Source of the DNA: Epiperipatus broadwayi
Lineage: Eukaryota; Onychophora; Udeonychophora; Euonychophora; Peripatidae
Direction of reading: 5' to 3'
Length of the DNA stretch: 64,000 bases
Assembly: GCA_028023455.1 (NCBI GenBank)
Contig: JAQFVV010012416.1
Coordinates: 8,997,967-9,061,966, forward strand
A program made the position numbers and the translations under genes. This document shows, in pieces, positions 22,790-35,128 of the stretch (positions within the stretch are counted from its first letter, which is position 1; each line of letters begins with the position of its first letter). The notes beneath the pieces were generated by a model, which was not told the origin of the DNA, did not search any database, and was given only the letters and a program-made list of their open reading frames with translations.

Positions 22790-25700
22790 CTCAAAATAAA
22801 ATTTATTTGTACTGATTGAAATAACAATGTTGAAAAATTATCTGATCTCTGATGATGACCTTTTTTTCCGGGCCTATTTATATGCTATTACTCTTATTGT
22901 TCAGCTTGATTAACATTCTTTTTGATTAATTAATTTCCCCATTATCTGTTCACATTTCTTATTAGATTAATTTTCTTAGGATAAGATCTAACTTTTTAAT
23001 TATTCCCATTGTTTATTTGTAGCCATCTTTGAATTTAACTTGTTTTTTTTATATTACAAATTTTATTTTTCATTTTCTTTTTTTTTAAAATTCAACTTTT
23101 TATATGTACACATATATACACATTTTAATGTATATTTTAAACTCAAGTTGTTTACGCACATATATATTTTTGTTTCTTTAAATTAAATAAAAAAGAGTAT
23201 TTTAATTTCATGTAAAAGATTTATTTTTAAATTTTTATAAACAAACAACTCTCTTAAACATATTCTGACTTACATATTATTTATTAATTTCTTTTTACGA
23301 AGCTTATTTTAGTCATAATGCTTTCATTTTTATGGTTTTTTTTTTACAATTAGTTTTGAAACCTTCACGTTATTATATATGAAAATTTTATTTTAATAAT
23401 TTTTAGAGAAGTTATTATGAATATATAGAGCTAAGATAGCGGTATAATATGTAAAATCATCTGTGGACTACTCCTTTCTTTTAGACATTTAACTTAAGCA
23501 AATTATTGAATTGTTTTACTTTAAGTTATAATTTTAAAAGTCATTTTAAGGATTTTAAACTAATTCACTAGCTATACATATATTTATCTGTGCTTCTCTG
23601 CATATAGATACATCAGCATATGAATAATTCCTCCTTCAGCAATTAATGGGGTTCTCTTGATGGAGATCAATCCAGGTAATTGTTTTTCTGCAGTTGATTC
23701 CATTCAGACAAGGATTTGATAAGCTTCAGGCCAGCAAGCTATTTTGTCCTCATTCGTTCAGGCTAATGATTCAGAAGTAACCCAGCTTCATATAAATCAA
23801 AACTCCTGTGAAGGAAAATAGTAGCAGCTCCTGCATCTACTGTCCTGCCTTCAATTATTTCCTATTCATTCTCTAACTCTGGAAAACCAACTTCCAATAG
23901 TACTGCAAACTAAAGCAAAACTTCTAGCCAACTACTTCTCAAAATTTTAAACCAGACTGTTGCAACTGGCTATTTTGCTACAGCTACCAACTACTTCATA
24001 AAATATTTTAGCCAACTTTTTTGTTATCTATGAGCCAGCTGCTTTTCAAATATTACTATCCAGACTTTGAAGCTGGCCATTAGCCAGCTGCTTCTCTAAA
24101 AATTATTAGCCAAAACTGATATTTTTTATCAGCCCTTTTATATAATCATCTAAGGTGATAAAAACACATTGCAAACGGTTTTCAATCTATTTAATCCTTT
24201 TCACTCTTGAGGTGATAAAACACAACTTTAAAACTGTGGGGTTTTTTCTTATCTCTCATGATTGGAAACAATTTTAATCCCCCCAAAAGCACTTTTAATT
24301 AAAAAGCTACATTTGGAAATCTTATCAAAGATTTTTAAAAAGAGATAATAAAAATGTACACAAGCATTAATAAAAAGATTTTCAAAAATAAATCATGCTT
24401 GTCCTTTTTTAAAATTTCAATATCAGAATAATAGCAATACAATATTAATGTTTATTTAGACCTTTTTAAATGTTTTAATTTATAATAAAATTCTGTTTTA
24501 AATTTGAAGTTATTTAACCCTTTATTTATTATTATTCCAAGTGAAATGTAGAAAATATCTACAAAAATTTATGCGTTTATTTCTATTTCCTTTCAACATT
24601 ATATATATATATTTGTGCACACACTTTATTATTATGTGGCGTATAACAGACCTCTTGTAATGTATACATAAAACTATCCAAGCAATTTGGCTTGGGTTCC
24701 TATATCTTATGGCATTTTGACTTTCAAATTTTTAGCATAGGTAATAAAATAAAATTAAGTGGTTGCCAGCCTTCAAGTGCTTTACTTCCAACATTGAATC
24801 CCAAGCTCCACGTATAAAAGTAAAAGATGGAAACTAGGGATTTCAATGCATTGTTAATCATTGGTAATTCAAATTTATTAGAGATGGCACTAAAAAAGAT
24901 GGCTGGTTTCATTTTATTTTTACTTAAAATGATTACTATACTAAATGAATTGTAAGGAAATTTGATGCCCGTTCAAGGGAAATAACTGCTATTTCTGTTA
25001 ATATTAAAAAAAACCTGTTTATATTTTCAAACTTATTATATTAATGAGGAATTCTCTTATGATATGGATTGTGGATATGAGTAAGTCTATTCTTGGATTC
25101 ATTTTAAAAAAAGCCTCAATAAATCTCAGACAATATCTATTGTATTAAGAATGGATTGAAACAAATGTCACTTTCTGATTGGCTGAATTAGCAATATAAA
25201 CATTTAAGGCAGGGAAGTAACAATTTGAAAAAGACTAATAGATTGAATAAAAAAGGTACAATCACTGGCATCACTTTACATATGTAAAACTTTTAAAAGT
25301 TACACATGGACATAGAAACAATATAGTAATTCTTCTAAATCAGGTGAGTCACACACTTTTATATGTTTTGATAAACATTTGAAAAATTCAAATGGCTGGA
25401 TTTAATGATATATCCATGCTTATTGACTGATTTAGATTTAAACCTAGATCTATAACTTGATCATGTTAAAATAGCAGGTGATTCTGGTAAGATTCTCTAA
25501 AATTTAAAAATAAAATGGTGGTAATTTGACTTCAAATCTTTTGGAATTTTATAGAAATATATGCAACCATAAAAGTGTTCCAAAGCATGTTTTTGTTGCT
25601 TCAATTTATAAAAAGGATAGAAAAACTTGCAATGATTTTATTACATAGATTGATTTAAGTCTTAAATGATTGATTATTTGAGAATCCGTGTGATTTTAGA

Positions 25701-27020
25701 AAATAAAAAAGTGTTAGAGGTGAAAGGTTTTTTTGTCAGGCAAATACAAAGAAATTATCACGAATAAAAACATAATTTATACACATTATTTTTATGTATT
25801 TAAAACATTTGACTAAATTAATCATTAAGTTTTGCAGTAATGTTTGAAAACAATTAGTTGTGCAATGAAGTTTCTTCAGATTCTACAGTTACTATTAGAT
25901 AACATGAAAGTGAACATTAATAGTCGATGATAAAAAATCTGAGTCTTTTGAAATAAAAACAGAAATATATTCTATCATTTTCTTTTCTATTTTTATGGCA
26001 AATGATCATTGAAACAGATTATAGTCAACTTCGCGATGGTGAAATTTTAAATTTGAACCAATTAAAAACAAGAATAACAACGGCATCTTCTTGGCTTCTA
26101 ATTGACTGTACATTGTTGATGATTACACTGTTCTTTCTTGTTCAAAATATTAACTATCTAACATTGTTAATGCATTCTCAATGCAATCTTGCTAATGTTT
26201 ACATAAACTCAGATGCTTTAAGAATTAGTGGTGGAAGAAAATACTTCAATTAATTTTGTATAGATGACTGTCAATTTGAGAATGAGAATAAGTTTAGACC
26301 TTTTTGTAGTATTTTTAGATAGAAGATGTTCTTAGTTGTTGAAAGGCAACACAAACTGCAATACTCTGCTGACACATTTAACAAATTAAAAAAGAAGACA
26401 TGTTGTCATAGCGTTATATGCAAAAAGAACAATAACATATTCTATTCCAGAGTAGATGTTGAAAATGATATCATGAGATGCTTTATCTCTAATTACTTTT
26501 GCTAAAATGTCAAATATATCTAGTTGATATATGAGATCACAAAAATTGCTGTCTAGTATTACATCTATACAACTATATAACTTTAGGTTATTAGAATTTA
26601 TATGGTTCTAGACTAGAGAGTGACTGAATGTAATCTAGAAGAATCATGGATTGTTTTGTTGATACTATTTCAGGTAAATTTAGATGTATAAATGGCTGAA
26701 ATTATATCAAAGTGATATACATATACCTTCTACTAACGAATTATAAAAATGTGAAAAATTTCATTTAAAAATATCATGTAATATTCTGAAATGATGATAG
26801 CAACACCATAAACTAATATTTAAATACAGGTATACTTTATATCCCTGGAGTTTAGATGTAATTATATGGATTTGAACCCAGAACTTTCAAACTATCTTCA
26901 TCTATCTAATCTATCTTATATAACTGATTTTCAATGATATGAATAGCTGAAGAGTTGGAGAAGAGTATATTGTAGCCTGTCCATTAAAGTTTGAAGATTT
27001 GTTATCTTAATATAAATGAA
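22790..27020. other. A+T-rich non-coding stretch
   Basis: No gene recognised. A B-box-like GGGTTCAAATCC lies on the minus strand at 26868-26879 without a convincing A-box, probably a SINE scrap. The 83-codon open frame at 26002-26253 (plus) shows no domain. Confidence 0.45.
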
Positions 27021-27053
27021 GTACTGATTATATATATGTGTGTGGGAGATGAT

Positions 27054-27108
27054 GATCTGGACCAACTGATGAATCCTGATTCAGCATGAAATACATATAT
27101 TGGAGATC
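27054..27108 (+). ncRNA. Hammerhead ribozyme, type I, family 4 unit 1
   Basis: Stem I: GAUCU(27054-58)/AGAUC(27104-108) and CCAA(27062-65)/UUGG(27100-103), with GGA (27059-61) as a one-sided bulge. Core CUGAUGA is 27066-27072. Stem II 27073-27087 pairs AU/AU and CUG/CAG around one C-C mismatch, with loop AUU. GAAA begins at 27088. Stem III is AUA/UAU with a CA loop. The predicted cut is after A27099 (triplet AUA, an allowed NUH). All conserved core bases are present. The fold was done by eye; no energy calculation was possible. Confidence 0.7.
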
Positions 27109-27203
27109 ATTTATTTTTTTCACATGTGTGGTCATGTGTATCGATTGTATGAGATAGAATGGATAGATGAAGGGACTGATTATATGTGTGGGTGGGAGAT
27201 GAT

Positions 27204-27258
27204 GATCTGGACCAACCGATGAATGATGATTCAGCATGAAATACATATATTGGAAATC
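27204..27258 (+). ncRNA. Hammerhead ribozyme copy, family 4 unit 2 (one core change)
   Basis: This lies exactly 150 bp after unit 1. The core reads CCGAUGA where CUGAUGA is required, so it is probably inactive. Stem II here reads AUGAUG/CAGCAU; comparing the two units shows each has one different mismatch in stem II, consistent with an ancestor in which all six pairs formed. Stem I keeps CCAA/UUGG, and the outer GAUCU now faces AAAUC. Confidence 0.6.
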
Positions 27259-27306
27259 ATTTATTTTTTTCAGTCTGGGTACAAATCCCCTACGTTTGTC
27301 TTCAAT

Positions 27307-27653
27307 ATGATAATATTAAATCGTGCTATTACACTTCCAATGTAAAGCTGTAACAACAAATAAAAAACTAAATTAAATGGCTGAGTGCTTTCAAGAAGAT
27401 GTACTTCTCATATTCATAGCCAGTTATCGTAAGGATGCATGTTTTGCTATATCTAAAAGATGGTCTTAGTGACTCATTTGCATAGAATTTGCATATGGTA
27501 TTTATTTATATAATGATTTCAAAGAAAGAATCATAACTGGCTATGAATATGAGAAGTACATCTTCTTGAAAGCGCTCAGCCATTTAATTTAGTTTTCTAT
27601 TTGTTGTTACAGCTTTACGTTGGAAGTGTGATAGCATCGTTTAATATTATCAT
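27307..27653. repeat. Foldback element, arms about 121 bp, loop 105 bp
   Basis: The left arm 27307-27427 and right arm 27533-27653 are near-perfect reverse complements (for example GGCTGAGTGCTTTCAAGAAG against CTTCTTGAAAGCGCTCAGCC). It begins 30 bp after the hammerhead tandem. The loop has no coding frame. This may be a MITE or an inverted dimer of a terminal repeat. Confidence 0.85.
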
Positions 27654-29726
27654 ATAAAATTAATAGTAAGTTTTTAGTATGTTAAATATGATGATATTGA
27701 ATCTACTATAATAAGAAAACATATTCATCACATTGAGTATGTGAAGTAGATGACAAGTAACATCTTCCTAAAAAGTGTTTAATGATAAACATGACTAGAC
27801 AAAAATATTCTAGAAAGGTACAACATTAATTGCCGTCATCGACAGATTATAGGCTGTGAAATACAAAGTGTTGAAGTATTTCAGAAAAATAAATACAATG
27901 TAAAAAAAAAATTATAAGTAAGTATTGCAAAATATCAAAAAGCAAAAAACAGACTAAAGAATTATTATGCATACATGTGGATGCATTTGTGTTATGTAGC
28001 ACTTTAAATTCAAATCAAATTCAGTTATAATTTCTTGTTCTTTTTGCTCCCACCTTTCCATTTTTAGGATGACAATATTCATCTACGAAAAGATGGAAAT
28101 GAGATTTTTTTCGCACACATACAAATTTCCTAAAAAAAATATCTCCTTCCAGTCTACATATTTATTATTCAAAATAACACGTAAAGTACTCCGGAAGAAA
28201 TGGTAGTTCATCCACTTACATCATTGTACCTCAGATTTAAATCCATGCCAAGTAAACAAATATTTTTTTTCAGATTTTAATCAGACTTAGGAACTTTCTT
28301 TTATGTAAATAAACTATAGCCAAACCAATTGAACATTCAGTAATGATTATTAAATGAGAATTTAACATTTCTTAGAGGAAAATAAAACAAAAATGAAAAA
28401 CTGTTGGATTTCTAATACGCAATAGTTTGTGAGTAATGAAAAACTATTAAGAGATTTAGGCTTGCAGTAAGCTATTCAAAGGCTGTTTATTAAATAAATA
28501 AAAAAAAAAGTCTTATTACTCAGAAATTCATAAGAAGTTTGAGGAACATAAGGAACACAACTGGAGTCACAATTCATAGACCTTACATTTTCGAATCTAT
28601 GACTTTATTATTGCCTTAAACTACGGAGAATATTTAATTTACTAAAATTTACAATTTTTGCTTTAATTACTTCTAAAATCCTATCATATTTATTTTCTGA
28701 TCCAAACTGTTTCCTCCTATCATACTATCTCTCTGCAATTCTTTTATTTTAACTACATTTTCTTATAGTCAATGTCATCTAATTTTATGTATTTTATAGG
28801 TATTAATTTATTATATGATTACAGTTTGCAAAAACTGAAATGTAACACTGTTGTGAATGCAACCAAGGTGAAGAAGTTTAATGGTAGAAAAATGTCCTAA
28901 AAGTCCCTATTAAAGAAGTACAATGGACAATTATGTGTGATATCATTTTGGTATTATCCACAAAGGCATTCTTTAGAACATTTCTATTCATAGTGCCGAT
29001 GGTGCTAACAGCCAATTCAATGTTGTGAAATGGCCTGCTTCTTGTAGATTAAAAATTAACTGAGCATTTGTAATAAATAAAATAACTGATCACATGATGT
29101 ATTGCTCAGGACAGTTTTGGAGAGAGGAGTCTGAGACTACTAAAACCTTAATTTGGATTTTAAAAAAAATCTAAACTGAAGATGATTTTTTTAAACTGGT
29201 TCATTAATTCACTAAAAAAAAATTGTATTCTTCTATTATTTTATTATATACTCAACTCAATTCTCAATCCAGGAAATAAAAATCATTTTGAGAGTAGTAA
29301 GTAGTATAATAAAAGGATTAGTAACTTGCTTAAGACAGGATCTCTCAAAATATAACAGGTCACCTGAGCAGGAATGTTTCTAGAAAATATGTTTAAAAAT
29401 CTTCAGTGGTTATTCTACTTTAATGCATAAAACGAATAAAAATTATAACTTTCCAAATCAGTAGAGATGTTAGTCAGTCTTAATACAAAAAAACAACAAC
29501 CCCAAAACAATGAATCTTTTAGATAAAATATATTATTATTAGACATTACCTTTGAAGTGTTTGTTGTGTGATAACTATATATATAAATCATAATAAGTTA
29601 TGATTTATACCCTATGAAATTATTGAAGAACTCATTTTGATGAAAATTCCAATCTATGCAACAGTGAAAAATGTCTTAAAATTTGCTTCTTAAATTTCAT
29701 TTTGATCAAAGACTTTGTTTATATGA
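27654..29726. other. A+T-rich non-coding stretch
   Basis: No gene or repeat family recognised. Confidence 0.45.
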
Positions 29727-29941
<215 letters not shown>

Positions 29942-30177
29942 TCATAAAAACTTGGTGTGCCATTGCATATATTTAATATACATGATAGATTTGAAATTTT
30001 CATGGATTTATGATATAAATAAATTAAAGTGTAAGATAACTTTTATGTAAATTAGCTTCAGATATATTTTAGCAATGATCACCTTTTATTTCCAATTAAA
30101 CCTAAAATAAAAAGTTGTTAGTGAACACTAGAGTAAAAAAATCATTTAGTCTTAGGGGCTGTCAATAGCAATTGGTT

Positions 30178-30191
30178 GTTGCCCTAGCAAC
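30178..30191. promoter_or_regulatory. RFX X-box palindrome with nearby octamer
   Basis: GTTGCCCTAGCAAC is a full match to the X-box consensus GTNRCC-N(0-3)-RGYAAC bound by RFX factors. ATTTGCAT, the POU/Oct octamer, follows at 30219-30226, and a TGACTC core at 30233. The surrounding 120 bp is slightly less A+T-rich. It is a candidate enhancer only; such sites also arise by chance. Confidence 0.35.
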
Positions 30192-32990
30192 ATCAATGCT
30201 AAAACACATTTGATGCTAATTTGCATGGAAATGACTCCACAGTTTAACTTGTTTATATTACATTAATACATAATTTTTAGTCATCTGGTCGAGATCACTT
30301 TTACAAACTCCTCTTAATATTTTTATTTAAATCTCTCCATTTCTTCTTCTATTCTATGGATATCCATATCTTCTTAAAACCATTCATTACTTTTTTTCTA
30401 ATTCCTCTCTGTTTTGTCCCTCCATCCACACCCCATCTTTTTACACCATAGCAGCATTTCTCATAGCTCTATTTCTAAGGTCATGCTCATTTCCTTTTAA
30501 TTTCTTCAATAATTGCCTGTTTATTTCATTCTTATATCTCTATTTCTAATTTTAAGAACCAACATCATCTTTTTAAATTTATTCTGAATCTACGCATCAT
30601 AAGTTTTGTGTGTTTATAAATTATAATAACTTAAACATGCATATTATTTAAGCAAATAAATAATCAAACACAAATAAGATTCAACGCTGATGCAAAGAAT
30701 TAGTTTCATACTTGATTGACCGCATAAAAATATGAACGAAAAGTCATATTGGAAAACTTTTCTACTTTTTGAAAATGAATAAAAATTATATACAGACAAA
30801 CATATATGTTTATATATATGTTAGGCAGTATTTAATGTTTATATATATATCATTAAAAACTAGTTAACACTTAAACAAACCCAATATCAATAACAATCAA
30901 CAATTTCAAACTGTTGTCAAGGCAACCTCCTTTTAATTATATCATCACAAACAAAAACTAAGGCTTTTGGCAATTTCAAACTGAGAACAGGAATCATTTT
31001 TAGAATCTAAAGAATGAAAATCCTTGATATTTCATTAAGTGTGTGATGAAAATACTGAAAAAATACCACCAAATAAAATAAGTAAAGTGTTTTAAAAGCT
31101 ATCTGATATTTTACAAAACTACAGAAACAATTTAATATCCATAAGAAAACATGTTTTTCATAAGATCTCTTCACAAAATCTTGAGATCCACATAATAAAA
31201 ATAAAAACAAATATCTACTCTGATGGGAGCAAATATGATATTAACAAGAATTAAAAAAAAGAAACCAGTCTATGAAATAAATATAGTAACAATAAAACTA
31301 CTGAGACTATAAAAATCCAAAACTAATACAATGATTATAGAAATTTTGTTTATAATTAAACTTTTTTGTTTCTGTCTGTTATTTGTATTGCAGTAACTTT
31401 AATATAATTTACTAGATTTGATATTTTATAATTTTAAAGATATTAAACTTTAATATTTTTTGGTTATTTTCTAGAGACATGAACAACATATAATAATAAC
31501 AATTTATACTATCTATACATGTGTGGGTGCAAAATCCTAATTCACAACAGTTCTCTTTTTTTCATCCGATATAAAAAATTGAGAATGATCTATATTTCAT
31601 CTACAATTTTGTTTTTTCTTTGAAAGTTCTGTGACTATCAAATGTAATTATTTATTACAATTCTGTAATCTTAATTATTAACATACTGTATTTATAATAA
31701 ATCACTAAGCATTACATGATCACCATTTCATTGATTACTCTGGCTGGCACTGAGTGGCACTACTGTATGGAGATATTTATAATAACAGAATTATTCTTTA
31801 TATGATCATTATAAAATTTCATAAATTCTATGTCATGAAGTAAGATTATTTAAACAGTATCCAATAATAAAAAGTCCTGTGAATAATAAAAGGATCTGAA
31901 GTATTTTCTGCATACTCAATTTTTAACTTTGCCTTAGATAATCATATTTTATAATCTGTCTACGGGTACAATTTGAGTCATTGTGCCAATGAATTTTCAA
32001 AAACAATGTAATCTAAATTTCTTCAAGGATTATGATAGTAGCTAAATTAAAAGCAGTATTTTCAACTTAAGATATAGTATTCGTATTAATTAATAAACAG
32101 TTATTATATCAAATAGTTTCCTCATTTAATTTTTATTTTAAAAAATATATCATTTTCAAACAAATTACATTTTCATTAACAGAAAAGCGATTTCATTTTA
32201 ATTCAAAAATTAATGAGAAAAATTTGCTTTACAAATAACTTTTGCAACAAAGCAAAACTAATTTGGGCTTTATGTGGATTCCACATGATTTGTTTTGTTA
32301 AAAAATGCAGATTGATGATCTGACAAATAAATATTTTTTCAATAGCATAAATAATGCCAATTCTACAATTTCTGTTATCTCAATCAAGTCATATAAATAA
32401 AACTATTGCGCTCAATTTATGATTTGTGGTTTTAACTATAATATAATTTCCTAAGCATGTAATCACACAATTATTAGATGGAAAAAAAAAAGTATACATA
32501 TTCTGCCACATGACTGATTTTTTTTCATGATTTATCACTGATGAAAATAAATTTATTTACATAAAATTAACCGGACAATAAGATATTATGGTTAAAAAAA
32601 TATCTCTGATTGATAATAGTTTGCGTTGTTTATCACCCTAATACTTAGAGCTATACTAAAAACATTAAGTTGCACCTTTATATGTAATATCATTAATATA
32701 GAGTCCTATTTTCCAAAATTAATGATTTATAACAATATATCTCTTTCTCCTTTACCATAAAACTCTCACTTTGCTTAAAGCATCCTTGTCTTATTAAAAA
32801 TTTAAATAAATAATATAATAAATGTAGATTTAAATAATAGTGATAATACAGCTATTAACATTTTTATTCTATATAGTAAATATTTATTTACATATCCAAA
32901 TAAAACATCATTGTAATAATTAAAAAAATAAACATTTACAAATTATTTGTCTTCTCTTCATTTTCTTGTGTAAAATACATAACAGCTTTT
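30192..32990. other. A+T-rich non-coding stretch with repeat scraps
   Basis: No gene recognised. It includes a fragment of the family 1 repeat at 31731-31797 (inverted relative to the copy at 10.1 kb) and one copy of a short dispersed repeat at about 30878-30945 that is also present at about 35648-35712. Confidence 0.5.
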
Positions 32991-33112
32991 TTTTTTTTTT
33001 TGAGAGGCAAAACTCACTATACAGTTTTGGCACTCGGTGCAAACCAGAGTAATCAATGAATGCCAGAAGGCTTGTGCAAAAATCCCTATCTAGTGCCTAC
33101 TCATCCAATACC

Positions 33113-33150
33113 CCCAGACTAGTTTCTGGCTTGTGGCCTTCATCAGTGAA
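33113..33150 (-). ncRNA. Hammerhead-ribozyme-like core, family 1, left unit
   Basis: Minus strand: UUCA, CUGAUGA, AGGCCACAAGCCA, GAAAC, UAGUC, UGGG. Stem II is GGC/GCC here, where the 10.2-kb copy has AGC/GCU, a compensatory change that preserves pairing. Stem I UUCA/UGGG relies on two G-U pairs. The A-A apposition at the stem II base is kept. Confidence 0.55.
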
Positions 33151-33649
33151 GAGCTTTGGATCTGAGAGGACTGCACCTAGATCTTAGGATCTAATGCAAC
33201 CCTCCAGCAGCCACCTTTATCTCTACTTAACTACAAAACTATGAGAATAAAATTGAAAACACAATAATATTTTCAATCCAAGCTCATTAACTTATATAGT
33301 CATATAGGTCTGAACTCACTTCGGTACCCATACATTTTGGTGTCTTTGGTTCTTTAATAACCATAGTCACCACTATCCTATTAGGCAGGATTGATGTTAA
33401 ACCACTAAACATCACATGATCACCGTTTCTTATGCTTGCTCATAACTGTTATTAAAACAGGCAAAACTCTTCATACAAGATTGCCACTTAGTGCAAGCCA
33501 GAGTAATCAATAAGCTAATGAACTTGGATTGAAAATATTATTGTGTTTTCAATTTTACTCTCATAGTTTTGTAGAGAGATAAAAGGTGGCTGCTGGAGGG
33601 TTGCATTAGATCCTAAGATCTAGGTGCAGTGCTCTCAGATCCAAAGCTC

Positions 33650-33687
33650 CTCACTGATGAAGGCCATAAGCTAGAAACTAGTCTGGG
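33650..33687 (+). ncRNA. Hammerhead-ribozyme-like core, family 1, right unit
   Basis: Plus strand: CUCA, CUGAUGA, AGGCCAUAAGCUA, GAAAC, UAGUC, UGGG. Stem II is GGC/GCU (one G-U), an intermediate between the other two copies. Stem I is CUCA/UGGG. The core bases are intact and the cut would be after C33683. Confidence 0.55.
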
Positions 33688-34670
33688 GATATTGGATGAT
33701 TAGGTACTGAATAGGGATTTATGCGCAAGCCTTCTGGAATCCATTGATTTATTCTGGCCTGCACTGAGTGGCAATACTGTATGGAGAGTTTTGCCTGTTT
33801 TAATAACAGTTATGAGCAAGCATAAGAAACAGTGATCATGTGATGTTTAGTGTTTTACTTTTTTTGTTTGTTTATTTCTGTTAATGTTCTACAAGATTTA
33901 GCAATTAATATTTTTCCTTGCGATGAAATCTGTTACAGAAAATGTTTTAAAAAAGACTAGAAAATTTTTCAAGTGTTATTTTGTAAGAATTAACAAATTT
34001 AATAGAGAAATTGTCAAATAAAAAAAACCCCCACATAATATATACATGATACTCACATCAATTGGGCTTATTGAATCATAGATATTTACCGAGCTTTTTT
34101 TTTTTTTTTAGCAATTTCATTATAAAATAATCTAGCTCTTATGAAAATTTGATGGTCACTTGCAAATTTTGTCTGGATGGCAGAATATCAGTCACCAATT
34201 TTTAATGATCTTGCACCTTTATATTGGAGGAGTAAATGGTAAAGAATGAATATTCTCCTGTATATTACCAATAGAAGTTATTTGTTTTCTAATTAACAAA
34301 AACTTAAAACCATTACTTCTTAAAATATTAAATAAAATTAATAATTTGTCAAAATGCATGATGAATTTCATTTTCCTTCATATTTTTATTTTAAATGGAT
34401 TGCGTATTATTTAAATAATGATAATATTAATTAAAAACAAAAAGCTCTTGAAGCAAGTTTATAATTAAACAATTTTAATCAATCTCATTTGTATCTTGCT
34501 ATTAGCAAAAAAACTGAAACACCTTTTTTTTATATGTGATATCTTGGACTATTTCCATCATCTATGAGTAAATACTGAATGTATAGAAAATTTTAAACTT
34601 TATTTAAACTTTTCAAATACAAACAACTTGTCAGTAATAACACACAATTAGACAACACAGGTTAGTAATT

Positions 34671-34715
34671 ACACAACGTTTCGAGTAGTATTATTCCCCA
34701 CTCTTCTTCAGGTGT
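34671..34715 (-). ncRNA. Hammerhead-ribozyme-like core, family 3, best copy
   Basis: Minus strand: ACAC, CUGAAGA, A, GAGUGGGGAAUAAUACUACUC, wait-free pairing GAGU/ACUC as stem II, then GAAACGUU and GUGU. Stem I ACAC/GUGU is a perfect 4 bp. The palindrome ACGU gives the minimal stem III typical of Penelope-element hammerheads. The cut would follow GUU. One extra A sits between the core and stem II, as in family 2. Confidence 0.55.
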
Positions 34716-34928
34716 TGCTGGTCTGATATGCACAGTGACAGTATTCACATAGAAGTTGAACTCACACCTTTAGATTCTTGAATATTGAATATGAGGCAAA
34801 CGTTCTAACTAACTGAGCTATTCTGTCAAGGTTGGTTAGAATGGTTGCCTTAAATTTGATATTCAAAAATCTAAAGGTATGAGTTCAACTTCTATGTGAA
34901 TACTGTCACTGTGCGTATCAGGCCAGAA

Positions 34929-34973
34929 ACACCTGAAGAAGAGTGGAGAATACAACTACTCGAAACATTGTGT
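34929..34973 (+). ncRNA. Hammerhead-ribozyme-like core, family 3, right arm
   Basis: Plus strand: ACAC, CUGAAGA, A, then a stem II region closing GAGU/ACUC, GAAAC, AUU, GUGU. Stem I is perfect. Stem III has ACAU instead of ACGU, a CpG to CpA change, so the minimal stem is weakened. Confidence 0.5.
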
Positions 34974-35128
34974 AATTACTAAACTGTGTTGTCGAATTGT
35001 GTGTTATTACTAACAAGTTGTTTGTATTTGAAAAGTTTAAAATTTTCTATACATTCAACATTCACTCATAGATGATTGAAATAGTCTAACACATCACATC
35101 TAATAATATACCATCATCACAACCTTTC

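Larger units (their letters stand above)
27030..27276 (+). repeat. 150-bp tandem dimer carrying hammerhead ribozyme cores (family 4, retrozyme-like)
   Basis: GGGAGATGATGATCTGGACC occurs at 27044 and 27194, so the period is 150 bp, and the match extends from about 27028 to the T-run after each unit. Each unit holds a complete hammerhead-like fold on the plus strand. Metazoan retrozymes are small non-autonomous elements found as tandem units of about 170-400 bp with type I hammerheads that yield circular RNAs (established knowledge). This repeat has that layout but is shorter, and no coding sequence is present. Confidence 0.75.
33000..33860. repeat. Inverted pair of family 1 repeats with two hammerhead-like cores
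   Basis: The left unit (from 33000) and the right unit (to about 33860) are reverse complements over most of their length, for example 'gaaaacacaataatattttc' at 33257 against 'gaaaatattattgtgttttc' at 33532. The spacer repeats part of the unit, so this is a rearranged tandem/inverted cluster. It matches the tandem at 9777-10330. Confidence 0.8.
34541..35128. repeat. Head-to-head inverted pair of family 3 terminal repeats
   Basis: Two arms of about 280 bp meet near 34830 at the tRNA-like A-box end. The left arm is on the minus strand and the right on the plus strand. Each carries the tRNA-like head and a hammerhead-like core. No coding part remains between them. Confidence 0.8.

Noticed and set aside
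22845-22880. CTGATGATGACC followed by CCGGGCC, hammerhead-like
   Set aside because: No GAAA box and no matching stem I could be found.
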